From positions 353,532 to 417,531 of the forward strand of contig JAAOMT010000603.1 of the NCBI GenBank assembly GCA_016748015.1: 64,000 bases of DNA. The letters are read 5' to 3'. The position numbers and the translations under genes were made by a program. Of the stretch, positions 21,024 to 34,350 are shown piece by piece. Under the pieces are notes generated by a model. The model ran no database searches, was not told the origin of the DNA, and saw nothing but the letters and a program-made list of their open reading frames with translations. This DNA is from Geosiphon pyriformis (taxonomy: Eukaryota > Glomeromycota > Glomeromycetes > Archaeosporales > Geosiphonaceae). The stretch's first letter is position 1, and the number at the start of each line of letters is the position of its first letter.

Positions 21024-21668
21024 TGTTATGGTTGAAACCCATAATTTTTATTAGTTATCACATGTATTAGTCACTGATGTCATATAATTAGCCACTCTAT
21101 TTTTAGATAGTGATCATTGACTTAGTCGTTGATCTGGTTGTTGACCACTTTCAATAGCTATATAAGCAATGAGTTTCTTAGTTGTAGAAAATCATCTCTC
21201 AGACAAGAATCAAATAAATAAAAATAACAACTTTCATCTCAATAACTCTTTTATTGCTAAATTTCCTTTTCCTACCTTCAAGTATCTGAACATCTTAGGA
21301 TAAAAGATTACTTGTTGGTCTTTTTTCTGTTTGAATAATTGTAGTATTTGAAGACTATTTGTATAAACATAACTGAAAAACACAAGTTGATACCTGATAT
21401 TGAATTCTAAGAGCACCGATGTGAAGGCATAGAATTAATACCAGTGGTAATCAATTGTTGACAGTATGGACTATCTCTCTACCTTCAGATTCCCTTGTTA
21501 CCTTTTGAAAAAAATAGCAACTGAGATATTTTATGAGATTAATCTTGCACATTAAATTCATACTCATTCAATTAGTTCATTAAAGTTGAATCTTCTTTGA
21601 TTATTTCCATCACCCTACAATCCTGTTCTCTCTTGCTATCTGTTAGCTTGTTATTCCAACCCATAACA
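21024..21668 (+). repeat. 3' LTR of element A
   Basis: 645 bp, TGTTATGG...CCATAACA, preceded by a purine-rich tract (GAAGAAAATGA) suitable as polypurine primer. Carries three VNTR units. Confidence 0.92.
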
Positions 21669-24600
21669 ATATTAAACCTTTTCTATTGGTTTTTTTGAAA
21701 ATAAGTAATAAGTTTACTGCTTTTAAGTACAGTCTTAACAGTTTTATAAAACAAGTTGGTAAACTGACTAAAAAATTAGAAGCATTTAGGTCAATAGTTT
21801 TCTAATATAAACTTAAATATTAGCTATTAATAATTTTTTTATTACAAAATTAAGAAACAAATATAGTAATAAGTAAGAGTTTGAGTATAGTTATTAGTAA
21901 TAAAACTGTTGTTCAAGCAAAGATTTTGGATTCATTAATCATCAAAAAATTTAAAAAAAATGAACAATTTATTAAATATAATTATAGATCTGTTGGCCAA
22001 AGTGAATAACAAAAGTTTAAGTTTAGACACTACTTTCTAACAATGACTGATTTAATTTGAAAGATTGTCACATGTAATGTTAAAGTATAAACAATTCTAT
22101 TAAGTAAGAGAATATTATTTGTTGACATAAAAAAATGAACAATTTAATTTCTATTATAACTGAAACAAAATTAAAAGATAAGATTTGTTCATAGATTATA
22201 AACAAGTTTAATAGTGTTTGAATATTTATGTCTAGTTTAAAGTTTTGCTATTTGGGTTTTGGTATTGCAATCATTATAAATATTGATTTAACAAGACATG
22301 TGTACAAGGTTTTAAAGATTACTAGTAGGCTTTTGTCTATTAAGCTGCTTTTCAAGAATAAACTCTCTGTATTAATTTTGGAACTGTATACTAATACTAA
22401 ACTAACAATATGCTTGACTTAAACTGGAAAAATTGATTCACTAATTGTTAAAGTTATAAACAAAACTTTATTTGTGGTTTTGGGAAGTGATTTTAATGAG
22501 AATAGTTTTTATAAATATACTAACTTTAAAAAATGTCTTGATTTAAAACTGGTTAATTTTTTGGCAAAAAGCTTAATTGTAAAAACTTTAACATAAAATA
22601 ATTTTAAGAGTGCTAAAAAAACAATTGATTTTATATTTGTCTTCTTAAATTTGATTAATGCAGTAATTATCATGATATTCTGAATGTTAAAGAGCATTTT
22701 AACATTAATTATTATGTGGTTTTTGTTTCTGTAAATTTGGATGATTTGTTGAATATACATTTAAACTTTTTTTATAAGCTGGCAAATAAAAACTGCTGAA
22801 AGTTTAATTTTAAAAATGCTAATAATACAAAATAAAACAGATTTAAAAATACTACAATTGCCAATATTGCTAGATTTTTTGATAAATTTGCTGTATCTAA
22901 AAAATTTTCAGATATGAATGTAATATAAGATGTTATTTATAAAATAGTAAGTTTATCTGCCAATAAAGTGTTCAAAAAAAATGATTTAAGGATTTTAATG
23001 GTGTTTTTACCAAAAAAATTTCTAAGTTTTATAAATTGGAATTATTGGTATCAAAAATTGCCAAATTTTTACATAATAAGACTGATAATAAATTTAATTC
23101 TCTAATGAGCCACTAGATGTCTTTAAACAGTGACAATACTTTAAATATTTAAGTTTTATTGAACTCTGGTTCTGATTTTAATTGTATAAAATTGTCTCTT
23201 TTTAAAGTAAAAAAATTATATTATACATTTAAACTTGCTAAATCTTTAAAGACTAAAAAGTTACTTATCAAATCTGCTATTAATAAACGAATAAAAAGCT
23301 TTGCTGTCAATAAGAGTTACATAATTAGGAGTATATTAGAACATTCTTTTTAAAAAGTTGTATTAGTTTATTTGGTTGTAATAATAAACTGGTTTTGAGT
23401 CTTGGTGAAGTCAAATCTAAGATTAATACAATTATAGAAGATTGGACAAAAAATAAATTAGTGTCAAATAGTATTCCTAATCTGTGGTATTGTTAATATT
23501 TATTACTAACTTATATTGATAATACTGTTTTTTCCAATGTTATGAGTACTATAAATTATGATAATTTAATACATATAATCAATAATTTGTTTAATAAAAA
23601 GACTATTGGTTTGTCTAATATTACAAATAAGCTTTAAAAATATTGTAATGTTTCAGTTCTTGTTATGTTTCTGGATTTTTTAAACACTTGTTTAGTATGT
23701 AAATCTGTATTTTAATCTTGAAAAAAAGTTAAAATGTCAATAATTCTTAAATCTTATAAGTAGAAAAATGTTTTGATTAATATTAGACTAATTGTTTTAA
23801 TTAAAACTGCTTATAAGATTTTTTCTAAATTTTTTTCTGATAGAATTTCCTTGGTCTCTAATAGATTCAATGTTTTTTATAATGACAACTATTTTGTATT
23901 GAAAAGTACTACTATTTAGTTTTTTATCTTTGTGATTGGTTCAGTAATTAAAGATGCTTTAAAAAAAAATTGTGAATTTTAGCTGGTTTTATAAAATATG
24001 TAAAAAGCATATAACTTTATTAGTTGATATTATTTAAAAAATAGTTTAGTTTAAATTAAAATATATAAACAATTTATTAGATTCTTTGGTAGTATTTATA
24101 ATGATAGGATTAATTAGACCATACTTAATTATAGATTAACTAATAAGTACTAAATATATGATAGTTTGGATTAAAGTAAAGTTTTTTTTCCTCTGTTTTA
24201 AAAATTTTTTTTAATTTTCTTCTATATAAGATCAAAAAACATAAAAATTTGTATAATTATTGTATTAATACTAAGTTTATAGCCAAAACTGACAAAATAA
24301 AAAACCAGAGTAAATTAATTTTATATTTGATGGCTGGTGTTTTTGTTGATAATACAATTTGAGTAGAAAATAGTTAGACTATTACTCAATATATTTTGAA
24401 TATTGCAAGTAAGTTTTTTATTATTAATGATATTTTAATCAACAATAAAAAAACTATAACCATTTTTATCAACTAAAGAGTTAGAAATATTTTATTATTA
24501 ATAAGTAGTTTGCCAATATTTATAGCACAAAGTGGAAAATCTTATAAATATTTTGGTATTTTTTTGTTTTTTAAAAGTTTATCTAAACTTAATTTAAAGA

Positions 24601-27025
24601 AAGCTTATTCAGATGTTAGGTTTTTTGTTAACATAATCTTAAAAAAAGCTATTTTAAATAAACATTTCTTTTATCTAATTTTGGCTGTGTTTTAACCTAT
24701 TATTAGTTATAAGATCCAGTTTAGTTTTGTCTTTAGAAGTGTATACAACAAATGGAATATGCTAATTAAAAAGAGTTTAAGAATAAAAATAGATTTGTTA
24801 AAGGATTTTTTCAATAAAACTCTTTATTATCCATTTTTGTACAAATTTAAATTATTTAAATAAGTGTAAACAGAAAGTAAATTGGCTTCTGTGCTGAGTT
24901 TTTTAAATGCTAATAGAATTTTCAGTTATTTGTTTGATTATAGATCTTTAGATTTGCAAATTTTGAATTGGTTTTCTATTTATCTTTTACAAAATTCTAT
25001 AAAGTTAAAGATTAGTTTAGTTAACTGGTATGATAAAAATTTTATTGGATTATAATGTTTTTTTTACCAATGTTTTGTTTTCTGTATTTCGATTTTCTGA
25101 TAGCACTCCTATGTCTTTTGTTTTGAAAAATATAATGTTTTATAATATTTCTTACTTACTTAAAAGATTTAGTATTGTTTTTGTTGAACAATTGTATAAT
25201 AAAAAAAAGTTAGTTTTTGATTAAAAAAGTTTTTATAATTGGAAGAGACTCAATTTTAAAGGCCCAGTTTTTGTTTAGTTTAAGTTAACATATAATTACT
25301 TAGTTAATTCTACTTCTTGTTTTGCTGTTCAGCCACTTATTAGTAAATCTCAGTTTTTGAATGTTTTTAATATCAGTAATTTTTTTACAGTAAGACAATA
25401 TCTCTTCAATGTTGATTTAAATATTATTAATGTTTATATAAATAGATCTTTAAAGAACTTGAGTATATATAAGATAAAGTGTAGTACAGCTGTATTTTTT
25501 GTTAACCTAGATCTAAGTATTAGTGTTAAAGTTGGTAGTTTGGTGTCTTCTATAATGGCAGAATTACAGACAATTGTTTTGGTCTTAAAGTGTATTCTGA
25601 TTTCTAGTAATGTTATAATGTATTTAAATAGTCAAGCTGTTTTAGATATATATACTACAGAATTGAATATAGTCTTACTCAACTTTTATAATTACTGTTG
25701 ACTTGAAAAATATATTGTTACAAACTTTATTAAATATAAAGCATTTGCTGTTTCCTGGACCAAAGTTAAAAGTTATTCAAGTATTTTGGATAATAAACAT
25801 GTTAACATGCTGGCTAACTTAGCTTTATGTTTAAATTTATCACTTTTTGTTCTTGTCAAAAAGAAATACATTAAGGCTGATAAGATAGTAGTGTCTAAAA
25901 ATATTTGGTATTTTATTTATAATATGTTTAGACCTATTTATTATGCTTATTGAAAAGTTGGTTTAGTTCTAGTGTTATTTATAAAAACATAATTAGGAAC
26001 ATGAATTAGATTTAGACTTTGTTAATTTAATATCTTAATTTATATATGACATTCAGTTTTACAAGTAGATTTACTACTGGTTTGTATTTATACTTTATGA
26101 AAGTTTTGTATTGTTATTTACCAATTGCTGTTTAAAAATGCTTAGATAATAAGAAGTATCCTAGTATATTATGTTTACAATATAGAAAAATTGAGCTTTT
26201 TAATTATTTTTTTACATACATAATAGACTTTGGTATTTGCAAAAAATTACTTAATTTACATCTGGCCCAGTAGAGTTCTGTGTTAAGCTTAAATTTGTTG
26301 TTATTTTGTATTTTATAATTACTTTCTTTGTGTGTTTTTGACAATACTATATATATTGTATTGTGCAAAAGTTTTGTGTTTAGAAAATAGTATTTAAAGA
26401 CTGTTTCTGTTTTTGGCTGTGTTAAAACTACTAACAAAAAAGTTATTGAGTTGGTATAAAATTTGGAAATAACTTATTAAGTTAATATATAGTTGGTAAG
26501 AGCTAAGTATAAAACATTAATAAAAAAAAGTGTTTAATTATACATAATAAGTTTGTGCTTTTTGAGATCTATGGTTCTATATCTTTTGCTTTCTGATGAT
26601 GTTATTAAGTTGCTAAAAATCATAGAGACTTATAATATTAGTTTTGGTTTTCATAAGCTCTGCAGTTTTTTTTTTGGTATTGATTATGTGGTTTTTATTA
26701 AGATAAATTCATAGTGTTGCTTTAATTGGCCTAAGTAATTGATTATATGTAGAAAATACATGATCTGCACTTAATTTAGATTATTTAGTTTGATGTATTG
26801 TGCTAAATAGCATTTGGATTTTACTTATAAAATTATAAAAAAAAATTTATTAAATTTGACTTTTTATGTATTTAACAAAAACATAACCAAATTAATTTTT
26901 TTTTTATTAAAGTTTAATGAGGTCCAAACACTACCTAGTGCTATACATCAAAGAAATGATTTATACTAAGCATAAATTATGCATTTACTACACATGACCA
27001 GCCACTCAGGCCAATCAAAACATCA

Positions 27026-30000
27026 CTATACAGCTATATGAACAGAAACAGAGCCATTTATATCTAAGAAAAATAAACAAGATTTGCAAAAACCAAAACA
27101 AATACCCAATGCCTCAGTGATGCCAAGCAATTTGACCACACCAGTAAAAAACCCTGAAGCCAAACCCGAAACTGTCACAAGAGCTGAATCATCTAGCAAA
27201 ATCAGGTTGGCCTTCTCCATATAGGCTCAATGTTTAATATGGACCAACCAAATATTATCTTTAAAAACAAGACCAAGAGATCTCACAAACTTAACAACCT
27301 CCAAACCAGCAATCTTTGGATTATGAAAGATGGAGACAGCTTCGTGAAACCAATCATTAAACACAAAACCCTTATAAAGGGCCATAGAGACCAAGAAATC
27401 AGAAACACAAGATAATAACAGCTGCAACACACAAAAAGAAGAATGAGATAAACCAAAAAGAGTTTTCCAAGAATTGGCATGAGATTCTAATATATGAGAT
27501 TGAGTAGAATTGTCAACTTTACAAAAGAACACATGATCCAAAGTCTCTATCTCGCCACAATATAAACAAAGCACACTAGGATAACATCTGTTGTAGAGAC
27601 GCTTCTGAACTACAACAGGAAGCCGATAATACAAAGCCTTCATGAAATAAGTACAGATGCCAGCCGAAAGTTTGTTAGTAAAACTGGTGGCCATATGCAA
27701 ATCAGGATGCCAAACCAGTAAAGAATAGGGCCAATCTACCTCAGAAAGCAAGTTATTAGCCAAGAACTTAGAGCCAGAACCAACTTCCCAACATGTGTGA
27801 CAAATGGAGTGATAAATATCGTGAACAAAATGTCTGGAATTTCCAGAAACTACACTATTATCAGCAACTATATAATGTTTATTCAAGTGAGAAATAAGAC
27901 ATCAACCAGAAAGAGAAGCAGCACCAGCAATCAAGTTAGCATGCTCATTTTCAGAAATGCCAGAGTGATCTTTAATCTTGTGCCAACTGACACTCAAGTT
28001 TTTACATCTAACAACATTAGCAATATGATGGCGCTCCACCCAACACTGATTGTGAAAATCTGGACACACAAGACCCAATTCAGACTTGCATGCATCCAAA
28101 GCAGATTGACTATCTGAAAACAACTGAACAGAACTAGATAGGAGAATACACTTCAAGGCCAATGCAATAGCCTGCAATTTTGCCAGAGTAGATGACATCA
28201 AACCTAAAACACCAATACCAAGACCTAAACCTATGTCCTCAAAAAAGGCAGCAGTATCAGCCTTACAGCTTGTTGTGCCTAAATCCTTCAGAGATCCATC
28301 TGTGTATACAGATATATTACTCAATCCAACATGAGGAAGACAGTCACAAATAGAAACAAAATCACCAAAATCAAGGATGTTCAGAGAAACAGCACCATCC
28401 AAAGCCAGAGAACCAGCAGAGGGAGAATTCACACTATTAAGAAAAGCCATAGCATGCTTAAACCACTCAGGAATGGAACCACGGAGGTCGAGTCTTTTCT
28501 ACTGCTTGAAGGTGTACCAATCAAATACAGTACCATGATAATTACAAAGTTGGTCCACAAAAGCAACACCAAACCTCCAGAGAGAAGAGAGAGACCTAAA
28601 AAACATCAACTCATCCAGAACAGAAGACATGAGAATGCTACTGCAGGACCAAAAAGAGTTGGCCAAAGAGCTACTCAAGAACAAATTGCAATCGAGAAGA
28701 ATACAGACCATGTCCACCAAAAAGTTACTAGAAGCATTGACATAAACATGAACAGAAGAACTCAATAAATGAACAGGCACCAACACCAGACTTGTAAATC
28801 ATGAGACCTATGAGCAAACAGGTGACCCAAAATTCCATCAGAGTTCACAAAACTAACAAGAGAGACAATCTTGCACTCAGACTGAACTTGTGAAAAAGAT
28901 TTTAAACCATAAAAAGAAGGATGGTGAAGCATATTATTAGGAAAATTAAGTAAGAGACCAGACTTAAGCTTCAAGCTCTTACAAATCAGAGCATTCCATT
29001 TGTTACAGATGCTGACCAGAATAAAACTAAATTGTGTTCGATAACTGACTATGGGTTGGAGAACTGCCAACACCAAGTACAAGAATTGTTTATCAGAGAC
29101 AGCATTTTTTAGAACCAAATTGACAAAAAATCAAACATCTGAATGTGCTTTAGCTAAACTAGGTTTCAAAAGACCCTCAGTTGAAAGAAAAATACTCAGA
29201 TACCAATGAGACTCCCCCTTTTTGGCAATAGAGATGAGTGAACCACTGATAGAAAGGGAAGAACTACTGAACCTGCTATTGATTGGAATGGCCACTGTTT
29301 TGTCATTATTAATTGAGATATTATTAACCCAAAAAAATTTACTGGCAACATTAAGAATATGTTGAGTAGTAGTTTGACTGCTACCAACCCAAATTGTGTC
29401 ATTGACAAAAGCACCAGCAGCAAAAAAAGAAAAGAGTCCAGCCTAAGATTTAGGGTGACCACTTCTGGAAACAAAATGAGAGTTTAACCTATATCCACAT
29501 ATACTTTCTTGTTGCTTGACCTTACACAACAGAGGATTATAAAATATGCACCACAGAAGTGGGAAGAAAACTTTCCTCTGATCCAAACCATCATAAACAT
29601 AATAATCATCAGTTAAACCAAAATCTGTCATAACTTGGTTGGTACGATCTCTGTGAATATTACCAAAAAATTGAATGAATTTGCTACACATCTTAATCCT
29701 AATCAAACTTTTTTCAAGATGCTCCCAGCTGACTGAATCATAAGCCTTTTGCATGTCCTGCAAAACCAGCCAGAGTTTCCAGTCTTTTTCCAAGGCATTT
29801 TCAATCACTGAACCAATAACAAAAATGAGAGACTGAGTAGTTGTACCCTTCAAAACCAAAAAATTGTCCCCATGAAGAACATTAAAAGTACTGCAGGCTG
29901 TGGAAATCCTATCAGAGAGAATCTTGGAAAGAATTTTGTGAGCTGTTTTAATTAAAGCAATAGGACATGTATTTGTTAAAACACTTTCCCACTCATAAGG

Positions 30001-31710
30001 TTTGGGAATTATCAAGACCCAGGCCTCTTTCCAAGGACTGGATACAGATTCACCAGTCAAACAAGAATTTAAAAGCACCAACAACATGTCCAAAACCAAC
30101 TTATCACAATATTTCCAAAGTTCATTAAATATCCCTAACAAACTAGCAGCTTTGCCATCAGGAAGATCAAAAACTACCCTAAACAATTCATTAAAACTGA
30201 CCAAATTCATCACGCCAAAAAAAACTTCATCAAAAACATACTTCAATGGACAGTATTGGCAGCACCAATCATCTGAGACACTATCAACCACTCAACATTT
30301 CCTGGTCCAACCTTTCATAATTATGTCTATCTTAGACTTAACTAAATCAGGTTCCAAAATCATTTCATCATTAACAACCAGATGATCAAGCACCACCTTA
30401 TGAAACAGACGTTTAAGCATGCTTCTTATTGTGTGACCTTTATTCACTTCAAAACTCTCCATTCTTTTATTGATGGCAGATCTAATATTTGTCTCTTTAG
30501 CACATTGAGATTCAGCAAGCTTAGATGCATGATAGGATTTCCTGGCACTTAGAAAAGCAGAACAAACATGACTGAAGTCCATACCAGAAGATATCATAGA
30601 CTGAATAACCAAGGCCCTATTACCATCCAGAGAATTCTAACATCTCATAAGAGAATCAAAACACTCAACATCCTCCTCATGAGATGCCTTAATAATCCTA
30701 GAAACTAAAAGCTCTAACTTGTGAAACCTCAAAGATTCTTTGGTGAAGACCTCATCAAAGCCCCTGAACCATTTTTTTTTGAACACTTTGTTCGCCGAAA
30801 GAATAATTTTGCAAACAATCTCCCATATAACATCTAGATCTGAAAACTTTTCTGACACAAAAAACTTTTCTGCAAATATTGTGACATTATTCAATATAGC
30901 ACATCTAAAATTAACCCATTTATTTTCATTGACACTCTTGAAATCAAATTTCCATCTGTCTCTGTTTGCTTGTTTGTGAAGAAAATTCAACCATGTGTCC
31001 AAAAGCCCATCCAAACTCAAAGACACAGAAACAGTCTGATGATCCATGTCAAAATGCTTACTGACATCCAAAACATCATGATGCACTAATGCATTAATCA
31101 GATTAGAAAAAACAAACATGAAATCAATTGTTTTTCTAACACCTCTAGAATTTGCCCAAGTAGGTCTCTTTAAGATCTGGCTCCCAACCAAAGAATTGAC
31201 CAGTCCCAAATCAAGGCATTTTTTGAAACTAGCACACCTACAAGACTCATCTTTATTAAAATCACTGCCAAGAACAACAAAAAAAGACTCATTAACAGCC
31301 CTTGCAATAAGAGAGTTGATCTCATCAGCCTGAGAAAACCGAACTGCCAAAGATGCACCAGCATAGAGTCCCAAAATTGACACTGAAAGTTTATTTTTGA
31401 AAAGCAATTTAATGAATAGGAGCTGACTCAGCACCTCAAAGACTCTACATACATGCTTAGCTAAAGAAGAGTTCATAATAATTACAATACCAGCACCCAG
31501 ATAACCAGAATCCAGACCAGAAGTAAACACCTGGACACCAACAAATCTGTTGGCTATTTAGGGTCATATCTTTTCTTTAAGCTTTGACTCTGTAACAATA
31601 GAAATAAGATTGCTCATGTCTTTGTGCCAATGAATGACATCATCTTGTTTTGCAAAATTGTTCATTTCACAAATGTTGCATGTGACAACTTTCCAGATCA
31701 GCTCACTCAT
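27026..31710 (-). pseudogene. LINE-3 ORF2: endonuclease, reverse transcriptase, RNase H, zinc finger
   Basis: The apurinic-like endonuclease (31710 to about 30900) shows VVLGSDFNKDES and DMDHQTVSVSL. Reverse transcriptase (about 30300-29100) shows LPDGKAASLLGIFNELWKY, IALIKTAHKILSKIL, LVLQDMQKAYDSV and the catalytic box AFVNDTIWVG, where the first Asp of FVDD is now Asn. RNase H (about 28320-27930) shows VYTDGSLKDLG and FSDSQSALDA, but the usual Glu of the A-E-L-Q segment is Lys. A CCHC-like finger reads CLYCGEIETLDHVFFC near 27.56 kb. The frame is constant from 31710 to about 28785, then shifts by one base to the end. Confidence 0.85.
31707..31710 (-). promoter_or_regulatory. ATGA stop/start overlap between LINE ORF1 and ORF2
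   Basis: ORF1's TGA and ORF2's ATG share two bases. The equivalent site in LINE-2 (about 47237-47252) reads TTAATAAGTAATTTGG, the same sequence after G-to-A changes, so the overlap is a conserved family trait suited to termination-reinitiation. Confidence 0.65.
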
Positions 31711-33506
31711 TGAGAAAAAATTTGTAAGGACACACTACCTGCTAAAGCCAAACCATTGAAGCAGGCAGATAAGCTCAAAACAGATTTGAAGAGTTCTTCC
31801 AACAATTTTTCCAATCTAACAACATGGAAGGACACTGAAGGGTCCACAATTATAGTAGTCTTGTCACTAATGGCTTCACCCAAACCCACTCTTATCACTG
31901 TATCCTTTTCTTGATTCTGTAATAGGGGGGTCACCAACAGCTGACATCCAGGGCTAGGCTGGAAAACTGCCAGCATGAGTGAATCCAACCTCTTAGCCAA
32001 CTTACCAATCCATCCTGTAAGATCAACAAGACTGTTTTCAATACTGATTAAATGAATCTCTAAAACACTACCAACAAGAGGGACAGGTTTACTATTATTG
32101 ATAGAACCAGATAGAAATGAACTACCAGAAGGCATACAGAAGGGAGGTTTGCCAATCACATCTACCCAAGTTTTTCTACCAAAAGCCAGAGGCCTAGAAA
32201 CAGGCACAGACTTCTTTTCATAAATTTTGGCTAATCTAAACTTATCTTGAGCTGAGAGAGGAGCTCTTTTGCTCTTACGAATAGAAAACACACCAGCTGA
32301 CTTATAAACCAAACTCAAGTAACCTAGGGAATTGCAAACAGAACATAAAGGGGTAACCAAGTGTGACCAGTGGAGACCAACACCTTTTATAACTGGCGTA
32401 TTGGCCACAGTCCAAGTCATGTCATCTTCAGAACCAAAACACACAGTGACACATCATGTGCGAGTATAATTAACAGAATTGTGTTCGACCAAACATGTTT
32501 TCCTATCCACAAAACCAATGAAATCTCACAAATTATGAGCCATTGTTCTCATAAGAAGAGTATAAAGCAATGTTCTAAATTTATCCCTAATATTCCATAT
32601 CTGTTTATCAATGTCAGCTCTGGTCACACAAACTGCATCCTTGCCAATAAGAATCAACCATTCAGTAGTCAACAGATCAGCCTGACTTTGATCTTCCAAT
32701 TCAATGATTGCCTTTTGCCACAAACCCACCAGTTGCATTTTGATCATCTTAATTTGTCCAAATACAGACACAGCTGTACGCACAGCCTTAATAAAAGTTC
32801 CCACAGGAATCTCTTTTAACACAATTGCCCGATTCATATGGTTGTTTACAGAGCACTTGAGATTGGTGTTTACCACAATACCATAATTATTTGCCAAATT
32901 AGCAGCAGCCATCATTGTTTTATTGGAGGTGAAAGTAGCTCAGATGATTCCACCAAATTTTGAGGGGGTAGACGTCCCCCCAAAACCATTCACACCAGAG
33001 AAAATTTTTTTGATAAAACTCAATTTTTCCTGAGAGGATTTTCCAGCAATGGCCACAAGATTAATGTCAAGAATGAAGGATTTGCGAACAGACACTTGAA
33101 TGAACGGCTTGATAAGAAGAGGAAGTGAGAGAAGAAAAAAATTATTCAACACATCATTTTCTGCATTGACAGTATCATAATCAATTACACCCAGAGGCTT
33201 TTCTAACACTTTCTTGGTTTTTATACACAAACTCTTTGGTGTTTGATCAGGATCCCTTTCTGCAAAAGCACTACTTTCACCATAGTCAACACTGGTTTCT
33301 TCAACCAAGCACTCTTCCTCTATGTCAATACTCTCTGACTCCATAGTGTTATCAGTCTCAGAACTCCATAAACAAGCACTAGAAGCTTTATCAACAAGTC
33401 CTTTATCATCAATACACTCTTTTAATACACCTTCCTTCCTCTTTTTCCTTAATGCAACAGTCTTGAAACCACCTTCAAAATCAGAAACTTTAATAGTCTT
33501 CTTCAT
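31707..33506 (-). pseudogene. LINE-3 ORF1
   Basis: One frame throughout, starting MKKTIKVSDFEGGFKTV, with stops at 32940-32942 (TGA) and 32526-32528 (TGA) and further ones just above 32444, positions where related copies read Arg or other codons. The central part (VRKSFILDINLVAIAGKS, IKMIKMQLVGLWQKAIIELE) is shared with LINE-1 and LINE-2. The latter resembles an RNA-recognition-like beta-alpha-beta pattern; a CVCFGS... segment and SLGYLSL follow where a zinc knuckle is often found in such ORF1 proteins. The stop codon TGA overlaps the ATG of ORF2 as ATGA. Confidence 0.75.
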
Positions 33507-33560
33507 AACAGCAATAATAGGGCCAACAGTGGCCTCATAATCGAAAAACAGTTTAGATTT

Positions 33561-34300
33561 ATTGTACTGAATAATAAAAAACTTCTTTCGAAAAAACTTT
33601 TGACTCTTTTTTGGGAATTTTGGATGAAGAAGAGAAAGAAGTTTTTTTGTAAATTAATAAATTAAAAAATTAACTTAATTAAATATGTTAATTTTAATAT
33701 TTAAAATTTCAAAACACCAACTTATTATTAATACAAAAAATTAAAATATGTAAATAGTTTATTGAATTTTTTAAGCATATTTACAATAATTGTATTAATA
33801 AAATAATAATTAATTTTGGTTTAATAACTATATTATATATAATAATTTAGATCAAAAAAAGTTTTTTTTTTACTTTTTTTACAATTTTTTTTGTAAAATC
33901 AAAAAATATTAATTAAATTACAAAATTGAATTCAAATTTGTTTTTAAAATAAACAAAGTTAAAATTTAAAATAAAATATCTTTATATTTGACTATTAAAG
34001 TTTTTATTGATAATATTATTTGAATTAAAAATAAACAGATTTTTATTTAATAAATTTTAAATATAATAAATAAATTTTTTTTCTTAATAATATCTTAATT
34101 AATATTAAAAAAATAATGATTATTTTAATTAATTATTAATAATTTGTTGGTTTTAATTATAAAAAAGAAAAAATTTTATTTATTATTTAATATTTATTTG
34201 TTTACAAAGAATTTGTTTAAGTTAAACTTGGCCAAAATATATATTAATATTTAGTTTTTTTTAATATAATATTTAAAAATTTACTTAAATTATTAAAAAA
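33561..34300. other. AT-rich spacer between LINE-3 and LINE-2
   Basis: Starts with the 5' flank of LINE-3 and continues as near-pure A/T without readable ORFs. The two LINEs are arranged head-to-head across it. Confidence 0.5.
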
Positions 34301-34350
34301 AAAACTCTTTCTTTTATTAATCTCCTAGTCATAGTGAAAGCATTGAGTAG

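Larger units (their letters stand above)
13068..21668 (+). mobile_element. Ty3/gypsy LTR retrotransposon, family A, with both LTRs
   Basis: Complete element with LTRs at 13068-13808 and 21024-21668, termini TGTTATGG/CCATAACA, and a 4-bp target duplication ATAT at 13064-13067 and 21669-21672. Internal order is gag, protease, cysteine-rich linker, RT-RNase H, integrase, and an extra ORF. That order (integrase last in pol) is Ty3/gypsy. A solo LTR of another family sits inside at 16224-17096; without it the element is 7.7 kb. It inserted into LINE-1, so it is younger. The RT catalytic box reads YLDN (Asp to Asn) and there are many stops, so it is inactive. Confidence 0.92.
11421..26850 (+). mobile_element. 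LINE-1: AT-degraded non-LTR retrotransposon, split by gypsy element A
   Basis: Both halves read as one LINE when 13068-21672 is removed, leaving about 6.8 kb. ORF1 remains at 11877-12870 (FILDIELFAISGKTNSNKL, IKMQFIGFWQKALIKFEL) and match ORF1 of LINE-3 region by region. After the insertion come endonuclease remnants (22200-23100, with LGSDFNEN), reverse transcriptase (23.5-24.8 kb), RNase H (25.4-25.8 kb) and a Cys-poor remnant of the zinc finger near 26.15 kb. The tail ends in A-rich sequence at about 26.84 kb. The RT box reads FVDN instead of the usual FVDD. Dozens of stops and a strong shift toward A/T indicate old, transition-driven decay. Confidence 0.85.
26896..33560 (-). mobile_element. 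LINE-3: best-preserved non-LTR retrotransposon, minus strand
   Basis: About 6.7 kb with a terminal poly(A) (poly(T) on the plus strand at 26898-26908), ORF1 at 33506-31707 and ORF2 at 31710-27026. No LTR insertion interrupts it. Its base composition is far closer to normal than that of LINE-1 and LINE-2, yet it carries premature stops and lost catalytic residues. It lies tail-to-tail with LINE-1, separated by about 45 bp. Confidence 0.9.

Noticed and set aside
27797-28768. Long plus-strand ORFs across LINE-3
   Set aside because: They are antisense shadows of the LINE ORF2 RNase H and RT-C-terminal coding region.
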